10,661 nt of DNA. Origin: Acidobacteriota bacterium. GTDB lineage: Bacteria > Acidobacteriota > Thermoanaerobaculia > Thermoanaerobaculales > Thermoanaerobaculaceae. Under the pieces are notes generated by a model. That model saw only the letters and a program-made list of their open reading frames with translations, did not search any database and was not told the DNA's origin. The stretch is taken from the NCBI GenBank assembly GCA_021782525.1, contig JAJXUY010000030.1, positions 1-10,661 of the forward strand, given 5' to 3'. Shown piece by piece: positions 1 through 4,824 of the stretch (within the stretch, counting starts at the first letter, position 1; each line of letters starts with the position of its first letter). A program made the position numbers and the translations under genes.

Positions 1-60
1 ATTTGAACCCGCGACTTTCAGCTTGGGAAGCTGACACTCTACCAGCTGAGTTATGCCCGC
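1..60 (-). tRNA. tRNA-Gly (anticodon CCC), 3' end cut by window
   Basis: Read on the minus strand the sequence begins GCGGGCA and shows a D-arm (ACTC...), an anticodon stem TCAGC/GCTGA around the loop TTCCCAA, and the 5' side of a T-arm ending GGGTTCAAAT. The loop gives anticodon CCC, so it should read GGG glycine codons. The 3' half of the T-stem, the acceptor 3' strand and any CCA lie outside the window, so 3' maturation cannot be judged. A consensus promoter lies about 23 bp upstream on the same strand. It diverges from the DUF4097 gene. Confidence 0.93.
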
Positions 61-82
61 TCACGCCCGGATGGGCGCGATG

Positions 83-111
83 AAAGTACCGTGGGGTCGC
101 CGGGCTGTCAA
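83..111 (-). promoter_or_regulatory. sigma70-type promoter of tRNA-Gly
   Basis: On the minus strand TTGACA (111-106) is followed after exactly 17 bp by TACTTT (88-83). Transcription would start near position 76, leaving a leader of about 16 nt before the tRNA 5' end at 60. The perfect -35 box and spacing make this one of the clearer promoters in the window. Confidence 0.7.
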
Positions 112-141
112 GGCCGCCCGCCCGCCGTGGCTCCAGCGGCC

Positions 142-170
142 TTGCGGCTGGGCCCCGGAAACCCTACGAT
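142..170 (+). promoter_or_regulatory. probable promoter of the DUF4097 gene
   Basis: TTGCGG (142-147), a 17-bp spacer and TACGAT (165-170) predict a start near 177, giving a leader of about 17 nt that contains the GGAGGGG ribosome binding site at 184-190. The -35 matches consensus only in TTG, so this rests mainly on spacing and placement. Confidence 0.45.
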
Positions 171-193
171 GCCGTTGCACACTGGAGGGGACG

Positions 194-1117
194 ATGAGAA
201 TGCCCGTGATCGGTGCGCTGATGGTGCTGCTCGCCGCGACCGCGGCGGCCACGGAGAAGCACGAGGTGATCGAGAAGTCGTACCCCTCCTCGGCCGGGAA
301 GGTCGTTCTCGTGGACGCGGGGCCGCTCGATCTGGCCGTGCGCGCCTCCGATATCTCCGACATCCGCCTCAAGGTGGACATCGTTGTGGACTCCCTCACC
401 GAGGCCAAGGCCGAGGCGTGGCTCGCGGCGCATCGCCCCACGATCGATGACAAGGACGGGGAGCTGCGGATCACCGCCCCGGACCCCGGCGGGCTGAGCC
501 TGCTCAAAGGCGTGCTCGTGACCCGCGCCCGGATCGAGCTCACCCTGCCCCCGAACGTCCGGCCCGACCTCACCACCTCCTCGGGCTCCCTGCGCGTGGA
601 CGGCGAGTTCCCCGAGGTGCGCCCGCTCCGCCTGCGCACCGCGGGCGGCGATAGCGAGCTGACCGGCTGGGCGCCGGAGATCGAGGCGCGCTCCACGTCG
701 GGGGACATCACGCTGCGCGCCAGCCGGGCGATCGAGTCGCTCATGGTCCGCACGGCCGGCGGCTCGGTCGAGCTCTCCGGCGGCGCCCGCAACCTGCACT
801 GCGACACCTCGAGCGGCGACGTCCACATGTCGGGGCTGCTGGGGCCGGCCGTGATCTCGACGACATCGGGGAACGTCGTCGCCCGCTTCGATGCCCTGTT
901 GCCGGCCGACGTCGTGCGCGTCACGACCACCTCGGGCCGGGTCCGCGTCACGCTGCCGCCGGGCTCCCAACCGGGGGGCGAGCTGATCACGAGCCGGGGC
1001 GAGATCCGCTCCTCGTTCGCCGGTGTCACCGACCCGAAGACGCCGCGGCTCGACCTGTCGGGCAAAGGGCCGATGGTGTATATCACGACGACCTCGTCCC
1101 GCATCGAGCTCTACTGA
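194..1117 (+). CDS. DUF4097-type secreted beta-repeat protein (putative adhesin family)
   Basis: A 307-residue protein. The start at 194 is preferred over upstream codons because GGAGGGG sits 3-9 nt before it and translation then opens with a signal peptide: charged MRMP, a hydrophobic core to about residue 17, and an Ala-rich cleavage region near ATAAATEK. The rest is built of short repeating beta strands with turns such as TSSGSLRV, TSGDITL, TAGGSVEL, SSGDVHM, TSGNVVARF and TTSGRVRVTL, the hallmark of the DUF4097/DUF4098 family, which is predicted to form a beta-solenoid-like fold. The biochemical role is not established for the family; 'adhesin' is a family label. There is no anchor, so a periplasmic or extracellular location is inferred. 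Its stop lies 10 bp before the target duplication of the mobile element, so the gene is intact but its native downstream sequence has been displaced. Confidence 0.85.
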   Translation: MRMPVIGALMVLLAATAAATEKHEVIEKSYPSSAGKVVLVDAGPLDLAVRASDISDIRLKVDIVVDSLTEAKAEAWLAAHRPTIDDKDGELRITAPDPGGLSLLKGVLVTRARIELTLPPNVRPDLTTSSGSLRVDGEFPEVRPLRLRTAGGDSELTGWAPEIEARSTSGDITLRASRAIESLMVRTAGGSVELSGGARNLHCDTSSGDVHMSGLLGPAVISTTSGNVVARFDALLPADVVRVTTTSGRVRVTLPPGSQPGGELITSRGEIRSSFAGVTDPKTPRLDLSGKGPMVYITTTSSRIELY

Positions 1118-1119
1118 GG

Positions 1120-1127
1120 CCCGGCCG
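1120..1127. repeat. left 8-bp target site duplication (CCCGGCCG)
   Basis: CCCGGCCG directly abuts the left terminal inverted repeat, and the identical octamer directly abuts the right one at 4810-4817. IS1-family elements usually make 8-9 bp duplications. The target is GC-rich and partly palindromic, so the exact boundary could shift by a base. Confidence 0.75.
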
Positions 1128-1144
1128 GGTAGTGTCCTAATTTG
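1128..1144 (+). repeat. left terminal inverted repeat
   Basis: GGTAGTGTCCTAATTTG matches the reverse complement of 4793-4809 in 17 of 17 positions. Identity stops immediately inward (AAGAAAGG against CCGGGCGT), so the repeat is bounded. One further G/C outside also matches but is better assigned to the target duplication. Confidence 0.88.
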
Positions 1145-1161
1145 AAGAAAGGTGAGGAAAC

Positions 1162-1449
1162 ATGAGTGACAGCGACGGTTTCAAGAGAATTGAAAGTGAG
1201 CTTGCTCGGGTGTCGGCTAGGCTGAGGGAAGAAGCGGGGGCGGCGGGGCTCTACTGCCAACTCTACGCGGCGCAGCAGGCGCTCGCGTGGGCGTTAGACC
1301 CAGAGCTTGCCGCCGCCCCCCTAGGCGTGATCGTTACAGGTCGAGTTCAGCCGCTTACGGACACTCAGGAAGGCTCAGGAGGTTGTTCGGATGCTCTCCG
1401 TCAGCCTCTGTCTTCAGGTATTTGTGCCCCGTCGCGCTCACGGCGATGA
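1162..1449 (+). CDS. small hypothetical protein at the left end of the element
   Basis: A 95-residue ORF starting 17 bp inside the left terminal repeat, with GGTGAGG at 1151-1157 four bases before the ATG. The first 60 residues look like genuine protein: an amphipathic helix ([18 protein letters not shown]) then [15 protein letters not shown], resembling short uncharacterised proteins rather than translated noise. The last ~30 residues overlap tail-to-tail with the better supported DUF3892 gene on the other strand and are Ser/Arg-rich, so the C-terminus may be fortuitous. There is no recognisable domain beyond a likely coiled coil. It could be read from the DUF4097 promoter, which would run through the left end. 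Its function is unknown. Confidence 0.5.
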   Translation: MSDSDGFKRIESELARVSARLREEAGAAGLYCQLYAAQQALAWALDPELAAAPLGVIVTGRVQPLTDTQEGSGGCSDALRQPLSSGICAPSRSRR

Positions 1450-1642
1450 CGACCCAGACCGACTTGCCGGCTACACTGACCCAGAAGCGCCAGCGCCGGT
1501 CTTCGATGCCCTTGATTGCTTCATCAAGAGTGAGCTTCCACCGTTTGCCGTCGGGGTTTACGCCGCCTACATGAGAAATGCGCTCGTGGGCACTGGTGCG
1601 GTTGGTCTTGTTGATGCACTGGATGCGGATGTTGCTTGCCAT
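1355..1642 (-). CDS. DUF3892 domain protein
   Basis: A 95-residue protein matching the DUF3892 layout: an N-terminal strand with the Ile-x-CINK motif ([10 protein letters not shown]), a His-x-x-Ile-Ser-His segment ([14 protein letters not shown]), a central amphipathic part and the C-terminal signature [22 protein letters not shown]. This length is typical for the family, whose function is unknown and which is often found near mobile or stress-related genes. The ATG at 1642 is supported by AAGGAAA at 1658-1652, about 9 nt upstream. It is cargo of the transposon, in the same direction as the 101-aa and 259-aa genes but 233 bp further on. That gap holds the antisense sRNA-like unit. No convincing separate promoter is seen on its strand. 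Confidence 0.85.
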   Translation of the reverse strand: MASNIRIQCINKTNRTSAHERISHVGGVNPDGKRWKLTLDEAIKGIEDRRWRFWVSVAGKSVWVVIAVSATGHKYLKTEADGEHPNNLLSLPECP

Positions 1643-1681
1643 TATGTCGTGTTTCCTTCACCGGTGGCGCACAAATCTCCC

Positions 1682-1710
1682 TTGACCCGTGGGACCGCCG
1701 GATGTACATT
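1682..1710 (+). promoter_or_regulatory. promoter of the plus-strand sRNA-like unit
   Basis: TTGACC (1682-1687), 17 bp, TACATT (1705-1710). Start is predicted near 1717. A perfect inverted repeat TGTCT/AGACA (1710-1724) overlaps the end of the -10 and the start site and could be an operator. No credible plus-strand gene follows, but an intrinsic terminator does. Confidence 0.55.
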
Positions 1711-1716
1711 GTCTGT

Positions 1717-1826
1717 TGTAGACAGGCAGCAGTCAGGTATAGACCTGTAAGGCTGCCAGGTAGCCACCACGGCCTCCGCTCCGGGCACTCCGCCAAGAGA
1801 CATCCGGAGCGGGGTCTTCGTTTTTC
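1717..1826 (+). ncRNA. candidate small RNA inside the transposon
   Basis: About 110 nt lie between a good promoter (1682-1710) and a rho-independent terminator, with no start codon plus ribosome binding site of note. It contains a nested fold: GGCAGC (1725-1730) pairs with GCTGCC (1752-1757), enclosing a perfect CAGGT/ACCTG hairpin (1734-1747). A spacer leads into the terminator stem at 1776-1812. It lies opposite the gap between the minus-strand 101-aa gene and the DUF3892 gene, so it could act as an antisense regulator of that transcript, or be the guide or copy-number RNA of the element. It matches no RNA family I can name. Existence is inferred from promoter, fold and terminator together. 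Confidence 0.5.
1774..1825 (+). terminator. rho-independent terminator
   Basis: CCGCTCCGG (1776-1784) and CCGGAGCGG (1804-1812) form a 9-bp stem, extendable by two pairs, around a 19-nt loop. It is followed by GGTCTTCG and a run of five T (1821-1825). The T-run makes it directional for the plus strand. Confidence 0.65.
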
Positions 1827-1827
1827 T

Positions 1828-1864
1828 GCCCCCTGTGCCGGTGACAGCAGCGAGCGCAGGGGGC
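1828..1864. other. 11-bp inverted repeat downstream of the 101-aa gene
   Basis: GCCCCCTGTGC (1828-1838) pairs with GCGCAGGGGGC (1854-1864), one G-T pair, loop of 15. It lies just past the stop of the minus-strand 101-aa gene and could slow or end that transcript, but it has no U-run on either strand, so termination is uncertain. Confidence 0.45.
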
Positions 1865-1875
1865 TGGTGCTCTCC

Positions 1876-2181
1876 TCATGGGGGCTCTCCCTTACTGGTG
1901 TCACTCACGATTGCGGCGCGGACCGCATCAAGCGGCGATTCAACGGGAGGGATGCCGAGAACCGCGTAGACCTTGCGTTTTGGTGTTCCGGCAACCGGAG
2001 CTGACCATGCGTACGCGACTGTCGCTTTCTGGTGCCCTTGGAGGGTAAAGACATGGACCACGCCATCCCACACCACAGCACCGTGAAACCGTTCTACAAC
2101 CCTCACGGCTTCGTGAAGTCTCGCCTTGCAGCAGTGCAGGCGTTCCACGGCCTCGCGGAGTGCGGCTGGGTCTTCCTGCAC
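1876..2181 (-). CDS. conserved-looking hypothetical protein coupled to the winged-helix gene
   Basis: A 101-residue protein: an N-terminal helix (ALREAVERLHCCKARLHEAVRVVE), then short strands (AVVWDGVVHVFTLQGH; ATVAYAWSAP; RKVYAVLGIPPVESPLDAVRAAIV). I do not recognise a named domain. The composition and alternating hydrophobics look like a folded alpha/beta protein. It starts with GTG at 2181, which shares one base with the TAG stop of the upstream 259-aa gene (TAGTG), with GAGGGAG a few bases earlier, so translation is very likely coupled. Coupling suggests the two proteins act together or in fixed ratio. Its stop (TGA at 1878-1876) is followed by the inverted repeat at 1828-1864. Confidence 0.75.
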   Translation of the reverse strand: MQEDPAALREAVERLHCCKARLHEAVRVVERFHGAVVWDGVVHVFTLQGHQKATVAYAWSAPVAGTPKRKVYAVLGIPPVESPLDAVRAAIVSDTSKGEPP

Positions 2182-2960
2182 TAGGACTCCCTCTTCGGCT
2201 CCATCACCGGTGGCTTCATGGCTTCGATGACCGCCATCATCCGTCTCCAGTCCTCCTCGGTAAGTGGACTCGGCATCCGAATCAGCGCGGAGATCGGCCC
2301 AGGGATGGAGAATTGGATCTCTTGCGTGGAAATAGCTGGCTCCACAGACTTTGCGGGCGCTGGAAACATGTTCCCACCGAACAAGCTCGGGAAAGCCGCT
2401 CCCTGAGTCTTGCCCTTCTCACCCGCCAATTTATCACCTGTTGGTTGAGATGGCAACTCTGGCCTGGTCAATCCCGCAAAACTGATCGTTCGGCGAAATT
2501 CGGTGATAAGCCCATCGGCGCCGGTGGTAGTGAAGGGCGGGACACGTTCGCGAGTCAGATGCCACCGGAGGTCGCCGTCTGATGGTAGGCTCCCATCGTA
2601 CTTCTCCCACAACTCCTGGTGGATCGAAGGTTTGAGCGCCGCCTCTCTCACGCGCTCCTGTTTGAGAATGGAGCCTTCCCGGTTGTCTAACAAGATATCG
2701 ATGGCCAGGGCCGAGAGCCTGACCTTGTGCCCGGTCACGTCAAGCAGCCCGAACTTCTTCAAGGCTGCGAGCGCCACGGCGGCTGGACCGGTCTTGGGTC
2801 TCATACCCCAGTGCTGCCAGACCACATCAGCGACAGTGTCGTGCTGCCCCGTCTTCTCGAGGATGATCCGGGCCAAGTCGATCGCCCTCTCGAGGTCAAC
2901 GCCGGGATAGCTCGGGCTCCTCTCTTTAGGCTTCTTGGTTCGTTGCGGTTCTTCTGGCAT
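2181..2960 (-). CDS. putative winged-helix protein, cargo of the transposon
   Basis: A 259-residue protein. ATG at 2960 is chosen over the GTG at 2969 because AGGAGG (2974-2969) lies 8 nt before it and would overlap the GTG. Residues ~20-95 (VDLERAIDLARIIL...DVVWQHW...AAVALAALKKFGLLD...KVRLSALAIDILL) read as a winged-helix DNA-binding-like domain with a two-stranded wing. Residues ~100-165 are a second helical part (QERVREAALKPSIHQELWEKY...SDGDLRWHL). A Pro/Gly-rich linker follows, then a C-terminal strand-helix unit (GPISALIRMP, LTEEDWRRMMAVIEAMKP). Similar proteins are usually annotated as hypothetical or putative transcriptional regulators. It is first in a minus-strand operon whose leader carries a tRNA-like RNA and a hairpin masking its ribosome binding site. 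Regulatory function is inferred from fold and position. Confidence 0.78.
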   Translation of the reverse strand: MPEEPQRTKKPKERSPSYPGVDLERAIDLARIILEKTGQHDTVADVVWQHWGMRPKTGPAAVALAALKKFGLLDVTGHKVRLSALAIDILLDNREGSILKQERVREAALKPSIHQELWEKYDGSLPSDGDLRWHLTRERVPPFTTTGADGLITEFRRTISFAGLTRPELPSQPTGDKLAGEKGKTQGAAFPSLFGGNMFPAPAKSVEPAISTQEIQFSIPGPISALIRMPSPLTEEDWRRMMAVIEAMKPPVMEPKRES

Positions 2961-2964
2961 TGCC

Positions 2965-2983
2965 AACACCTCCTATCGGTGTT
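2965..2983 (-). promoter_or_regulatory. hairpin sequestering the ribosome binding site of the 259-aa gene
   Basis: In the mRNA AACACC (2983-2978) and GGTGTT (2970-2965) are perfect 6-bp complements around GATAGGA, so the AGGAGG element lies in the loop and 3' stem, ending 4 nt before the start codon. Such a fold would lower initiation unless opened. Confidence 0.5.
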
Positions 2984-2994
2984 AGATTTGCAGG

Positions 2995-3096
2995 GCGGAT
3001 GGCCGGGGAATCGAACCCTCCGCTGCGCGAACAGCGGCCTCCTAGCTGTAGGGGCAGGCACCGGAACCATCCAGTAACGGCCATCCGCTTCTTCAC
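2995..3096 (-). ncRNA. candidate tRNA-like structured RNA in the leader of the winged-helix operon
   Basis: On the minus strand, GCGGATGGCCG (3088-3078) and CGGCCATCCGC (3005-2995) form a perfect 11-bp closing helix. Stacked inside the 3' arm is a T-arm-like hairpin with the 7-nt loop TTCGATT (3015-3009) closed by GGG/CCC. 5' to that is a perfect 6-bp hairpin CCGCTG/CAGCGG (3037-3032 with 3025-3020), placed like a long variable arm. The remaining ~40 nt (3077-3038), which contain CTACAGCTAG, are where D- and anticodon-like arms would be, but no standard cloverleaf is evident. A promoter at 3131-3103 predicts a start near 3096, just before the helix. The ribosome binding site and ATG of the 259-aa gene follow 25-35 nt after the structure. 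It could be a cis-regulatory leader, a tRNA mimic or a separate transposon RNA. Confidence 0.6.
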
Positions 3097-3102
3097 ACCC
3101 CC

Positions 3103-3131
3103 ACACTAATCCCTCATCTCTAGTTTGTCAA
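3103..3131 (-). promoter_or_regulatory. promoter of the structured RNA and winged-helix operon
   Basis: On the minus strand, TTGACA (3131-3126), 17 bp, TAGTGT (3108-3103). The perfect -35 and spacing support it; the -10 is weak (3 of 6), as in many regulated promoters. It diverges from the transposase promoter. GTTTGTC occurs at 3123-3129 and 3141-3147, and inverted (GACAAAAC) at 3168-3175, so both -35 regions carry a TTTGTC-like word that a shared regulator could read. Confidence 0.55.
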
Positions 3132-3165
3132 GTGGTGGTCGTTTGTCGATCGCTCATCCCTGGTA

Positions 3166-3194
3166 TTGACAAAACAACTTATAGCGGTTATATG
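3166..3194 (+). promoter_or_regulatory. transposase promoter, probably giving a leaderless mRNA
   Basis: TTGACA (3166-3171), 17 bp, TATATG (3189-3194), or 16 bp to TTATAT (3188-3193). Either way transcription should start at about 3200-3201, i.e. at the transposase ATG. No Shine-Dalgarno sequence precedes the ATG, consistent with leaderless translation. Confidence 0.6.
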
Positions 3195-3200
3195 TGAGAC

Positions 3201-4028
3201 ATGGCGAACCTCCTAATCCGGCAGAAGCAGGAAGCAGTTCTCCGTTGCCTCGTTGACGGTGCCTCGATCCGGGCCACAGAGAGGATCACCGAGGTTCACC
3301 GCGACACCATCCTCAGGCTGATGGTCCGGGCGGGCGAGGGGTGCGAACGCCTCATGAACGAGACGATGCGCGACCTGCCCTGCCACCGTATCGAGGTTGA
3401 CGAGCTGTGGGCCTACGTGGGGAAGAAGCAGCGGCACGTACGGCCAATCGACAATCCAGACCTGGTAGGAGACTTTTGGACGTTCGTCGCCCTGGACCCC
3501 GAGACCAAGTTAGTCCCGACCTACCTAGTGGGAAAGCGCACGGCAGAGAACGCCGTGGCGTTCATGGTCGACCTCTCGTCGCGGCTGGCCAACCGGGTGC
3601 AGCTCTCCTCTGATGCGCTGAACGCCTATGTGGAGGCTGTGGAGACGGCCTTCGGCGCCGACGTGGACTATGGGCAGATCGTAAAATCGTACGAAGCAGA
3701 GCCCATCGGGGCAGGTAGGTACTCTCCCCCGCGTGTCGTGGCCACCGAGCGGGCCGCGATGATGGGGAACCCGGTGCGGGCCAACATCTGCACGAGCCAT
3801 GTGGAGCGGCAGAACCTCACCGTCAGGATGAACATGAGGCGTTTCACCCGGCTGACAAACGCCTTCTCAAAGAAGGCGGACAACCTCCGGGCCGCCGTGG
3901 CCCTGCACTTCGCCACCTACAACTTCGTGCGGGTTCACAGGACCCTCGGCACGACCCCGGCGATGGCAGCGGGTGTGGCAAGGAATGTGTGGGACATGAC
4001 AACCCTGCTAGATGCGACGGCGCCATGA
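3201..4028 (+). CDS. IS1-family-like DDE transposase (single ORF)
   Basis: A 275-residue protein that catalyses cut-and-paste or copy-out movement of the surrounding element. Residues ~1-45 form a helix-turn-helix (VLRCLVDGASIRATERITEVHRDTILRL) for end recognition. The DDE core is visible: Asp67 in EVDELWAYVGKK, Asp138 in LSSDALNAYVEAV, and Glu202 in SHVERQNLTVRM, with the conserved FWTFVALDPETKLV strand between the first two. The C-terminus (RRFTRLTNAFSKK, ALHFATYNFVRVHRTLGTTPAMAAGV) is typical of the large single-ORF IS1-like group, which does not need the frameshift of classical IS1. All catalytic residues are present and the frame is open, so it looks functional. Classical IS1 placement rather than another DDE group is from memory of motif similarity. 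Confidence 0.9.
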   Translation: MANLLIRQKQEAVLRCLVDGASIRATERITEVHRDTILRLMVRAGEGCERLMNETMRDLPCHRIEVDELWAYVGKKQRHVRPIDNPDLVGDFWTFVALDPETKLVPTYLVGKRTAENAVAFMVDLSSRLANRVQLSSDALNAYVEAVETAFGADVDYGQIVKSYEAEPIGAGRYSPPRVVATERAAMMGNPVRANICTSHVERQNLTVRMNMRRFTRLTNAFSKKADNLRAAVALHFATYNFVRVHRTLGTTPAMAAGVARNVWDMTTLLDATAP

Positions 4029-4031
4029 ACG

Positions 4032-4100
4032 AACCCCAGAGAAAAAGACAGCCCCAGCTAACGCCAGGGCCGTCGGGCCAGGGATGCTATCCCTGGGGTT
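4032..4100 (+). terminator. nested inverted repeats after the transposase, possible terminator
   Basis: AACCCCAG (4032-4039) pairs with CTGGGGTT (4093-4100), and within this lies a perfect 8-bp hairpin CCAGGGAT/ATCCCTGG with a GCT loop (4078-4096). The two folds compete for 4093-4096. The 3' side ends GGGGTTGTAG, with no long U-run. It begins 3 nt past the transposase stop and may insulate it from the NYN gene, or be an RNA switch; termination itself is uncertain. Confidence 0.45.
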
Positions 4101-4152
4101 GTAGTCGCAGGTATACTGAGGCGCCAATGACGGATTGTCAAGAGGTCATATA

Positions 4153-4800
4153 ATGCAAACACGCACAATGGTTTACATCGACGGGTTCAATCTCTACTTC
4201 GGGATGAGAGACAGCGGATGGAAGCGGTACTACTGGATGGACATAGGGCGCTTCGGGCGGAGCCTTGTGACTGGCAACCACGAGGCGGTCGGGGTTAAGT
4301 ATTTCACCGCCAGGGTGGCCGCACCCCCGGACCAAGTTGCCCGCCAGGGGACCTTTCTTGAGGCCAACCAAGTTGTTGGCGGATGCACCATGTTCTTCGG
4401 ACGCTATCAGCAAGACCCCTATACGTGCAGGCATTGCGGGACAAGATCTGTCGCGCCACACGAGAAGGCCACCGATGTCTTCCTTGCAGTTGAAGTACTC
4501 ACGGATGCTGTCAATGACTCATTCGACCGAGCGGTCCTCGTTTGCGCCGATGCAGACTATGCCCCAGTCATCAGGCGGGTTCGGGAACTCTTCCCCGAGA
4601 AGGTCGTAGTCATCGGCGAGCCACCCATGCGAAGGTCAAGCGAGCTCCGCCGCACCGCGAATGCGAGCTTTCGAGTCTCGGAGGAGACGCTGAGACGGTC
4701 ACAACTCCCGGACTCAGTCACCAAGCAGGATGGCTTCGTTCTTCGCCGACCCGAACGGTGGTACAAGAACGTACCGCCGAGGCCACGCCCGGCAAATTAG
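4153..4800 (+). CDS. NYN-domain (PIN-like) nuclease family protein
   Basis: A 215-residue protein. ATG at 4153 is preferred over an in-frame TTG at 4135 because AGAGGT (4141-4146) is 6 nt before it and the protein then begins directly at the NYN core. Conserved acidic sites of the family are visible: Asp10 in YIDGFNLYFG (with Asn13), Asp108 in KATDVFLAVEVL, and Asp133/Asp135 in LVCADADYAPVI. A Cys92-x-x-Cys95 pair (TCRHCG) could help bind metal. NYN proteins are PIN-like metal-dependent nucleases, mostly RNases, with roles in RNA processing, toxin-antitoxin systems and defence. The stop codon TAG (4798-4800) lies inside the right terminal inverted repeat, so the gene is an integral part of the element. 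TATACT at 4112-4117 may be its -10, but no clear -35 is seen; read-through from the transposase is possible. Confidence 0.9.
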   Translation: MQTRTMVYIDGFNLYFGMRDSGWKRYYWMDIGRFGRSLVTGNHEAVGVKYFTARVAAPPDQVARQGTFLEANQVVGGCTMFFGRYQQDPYTCRHCGTRSVAPHEKATDVFLAVEVLTDAVNDSFDRAVLVCADADYAPVIRRVRELFPEKVVVIGEPPMRRSSELRRTANASFRVSEETLRRSQLPDSVTKQDGFVLRRPERWYKNVPPRPRPAN

Positions 4801-4809
4801 GACACTACC
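4793..4809 (-). repeat. right terminal inverted repeat
   Basis: CAAATTAGGACACTACC is the exact inverse of the left terminal repeat (17 of 17). It contains the last codon and the TAG stop of the NYN gene. Confidence 0.88.
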
Positions 4810-4817
4810 CCCGGCCG
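4810..4817. repeat. right 8-bp target site duplication (CCCGGCCG)
   Basis: Identical to 1120-1127 and immediately outside the right terminal repeat. It ends 7 bp before the -35 box of tRNA-Ala. Confidence 0.75.
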
Positions 4818-4824
4818 GCCGTCC

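Larger units (their letters stand above)
1128..4809. mobile_element. 3.7-kb IS1-family-type transposon with cargo genes and structured RNAs
   Basis: The boundaries are defined by perfect 17-bp terminal inverted repeats (GGTAGTGTCCTAATTTG) flanked by an 8-bp direct repeat. The single transposase gene (3201-4028) is of the IS1-like DDE type, and IS1 ends also begin GGT. The length is far above the usual 0.7-1.2 kb for the family. Between the ends lie, in order, a small left-end gene (+), DUF3892 (-), an sRNA-like unit (+), a coupled 101-aa and 259-aa gene pair (-), a tRNA-like leader RNA (-), the transposase (+) and a NYN nuclease gene (+). Base composition is visibly less GC-rich than the flanking chromosome. 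Intact ends, intact duplication and an uninterrupted transposase suggest a recent and possibly active insertion. Removing the element and one duplication rejoins the DUF4097 3' end to the tRNA-Ala promoter region. Confidence 0.85.

Noticed and set aside
53..193. N-terminal extension of the DUF4097 protein from an upstream start at 53
   Set aside because: It would begin inside the tRNA-Gly gene and bury the signal peptide; the ATG at 194 has a strong ribosome binding site.
61..1104. 347-aa open frame opposite the DUF4097 gene
   Set aside because: Ser/Arg/Pro-rich composition and no domain; the plus strand has a ribosome binding site, signal peptide and family repeats.
1524..2004. Overlapping open frames of ~120 aa on both strands around the sRNA region
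   Set aside because: No ribosome binding site, odd composition, and they cross the terminator and hairpins; treated as shadows.
2160..3077. Several plus-strand open frames opposite the 259-aa gene
   Set aside because: No start signals or motifs; the minus frame has an ideal ribosome binding site and a fold-like pattern.
2995..3088. An ordinary tRNA on the minus strand
   Set aside because: T-arm and closing helix look tRNA-like, but the helix is 11 bp, the T-stem has only three sound pairs, no clear D or anticodon arm is found and no CCA follows. It was kept as a tRNA-like candidate RNA instead.
4112..4141. Promoter for the NYN gene, or an outward minus-strand promoter (TTGACA at 4141-4136)
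   Set aside because: TATACT at 4112 lacks a -35 at the right distance, and the minus-strand TTGACA has no matching -10 at 16-18 bp.
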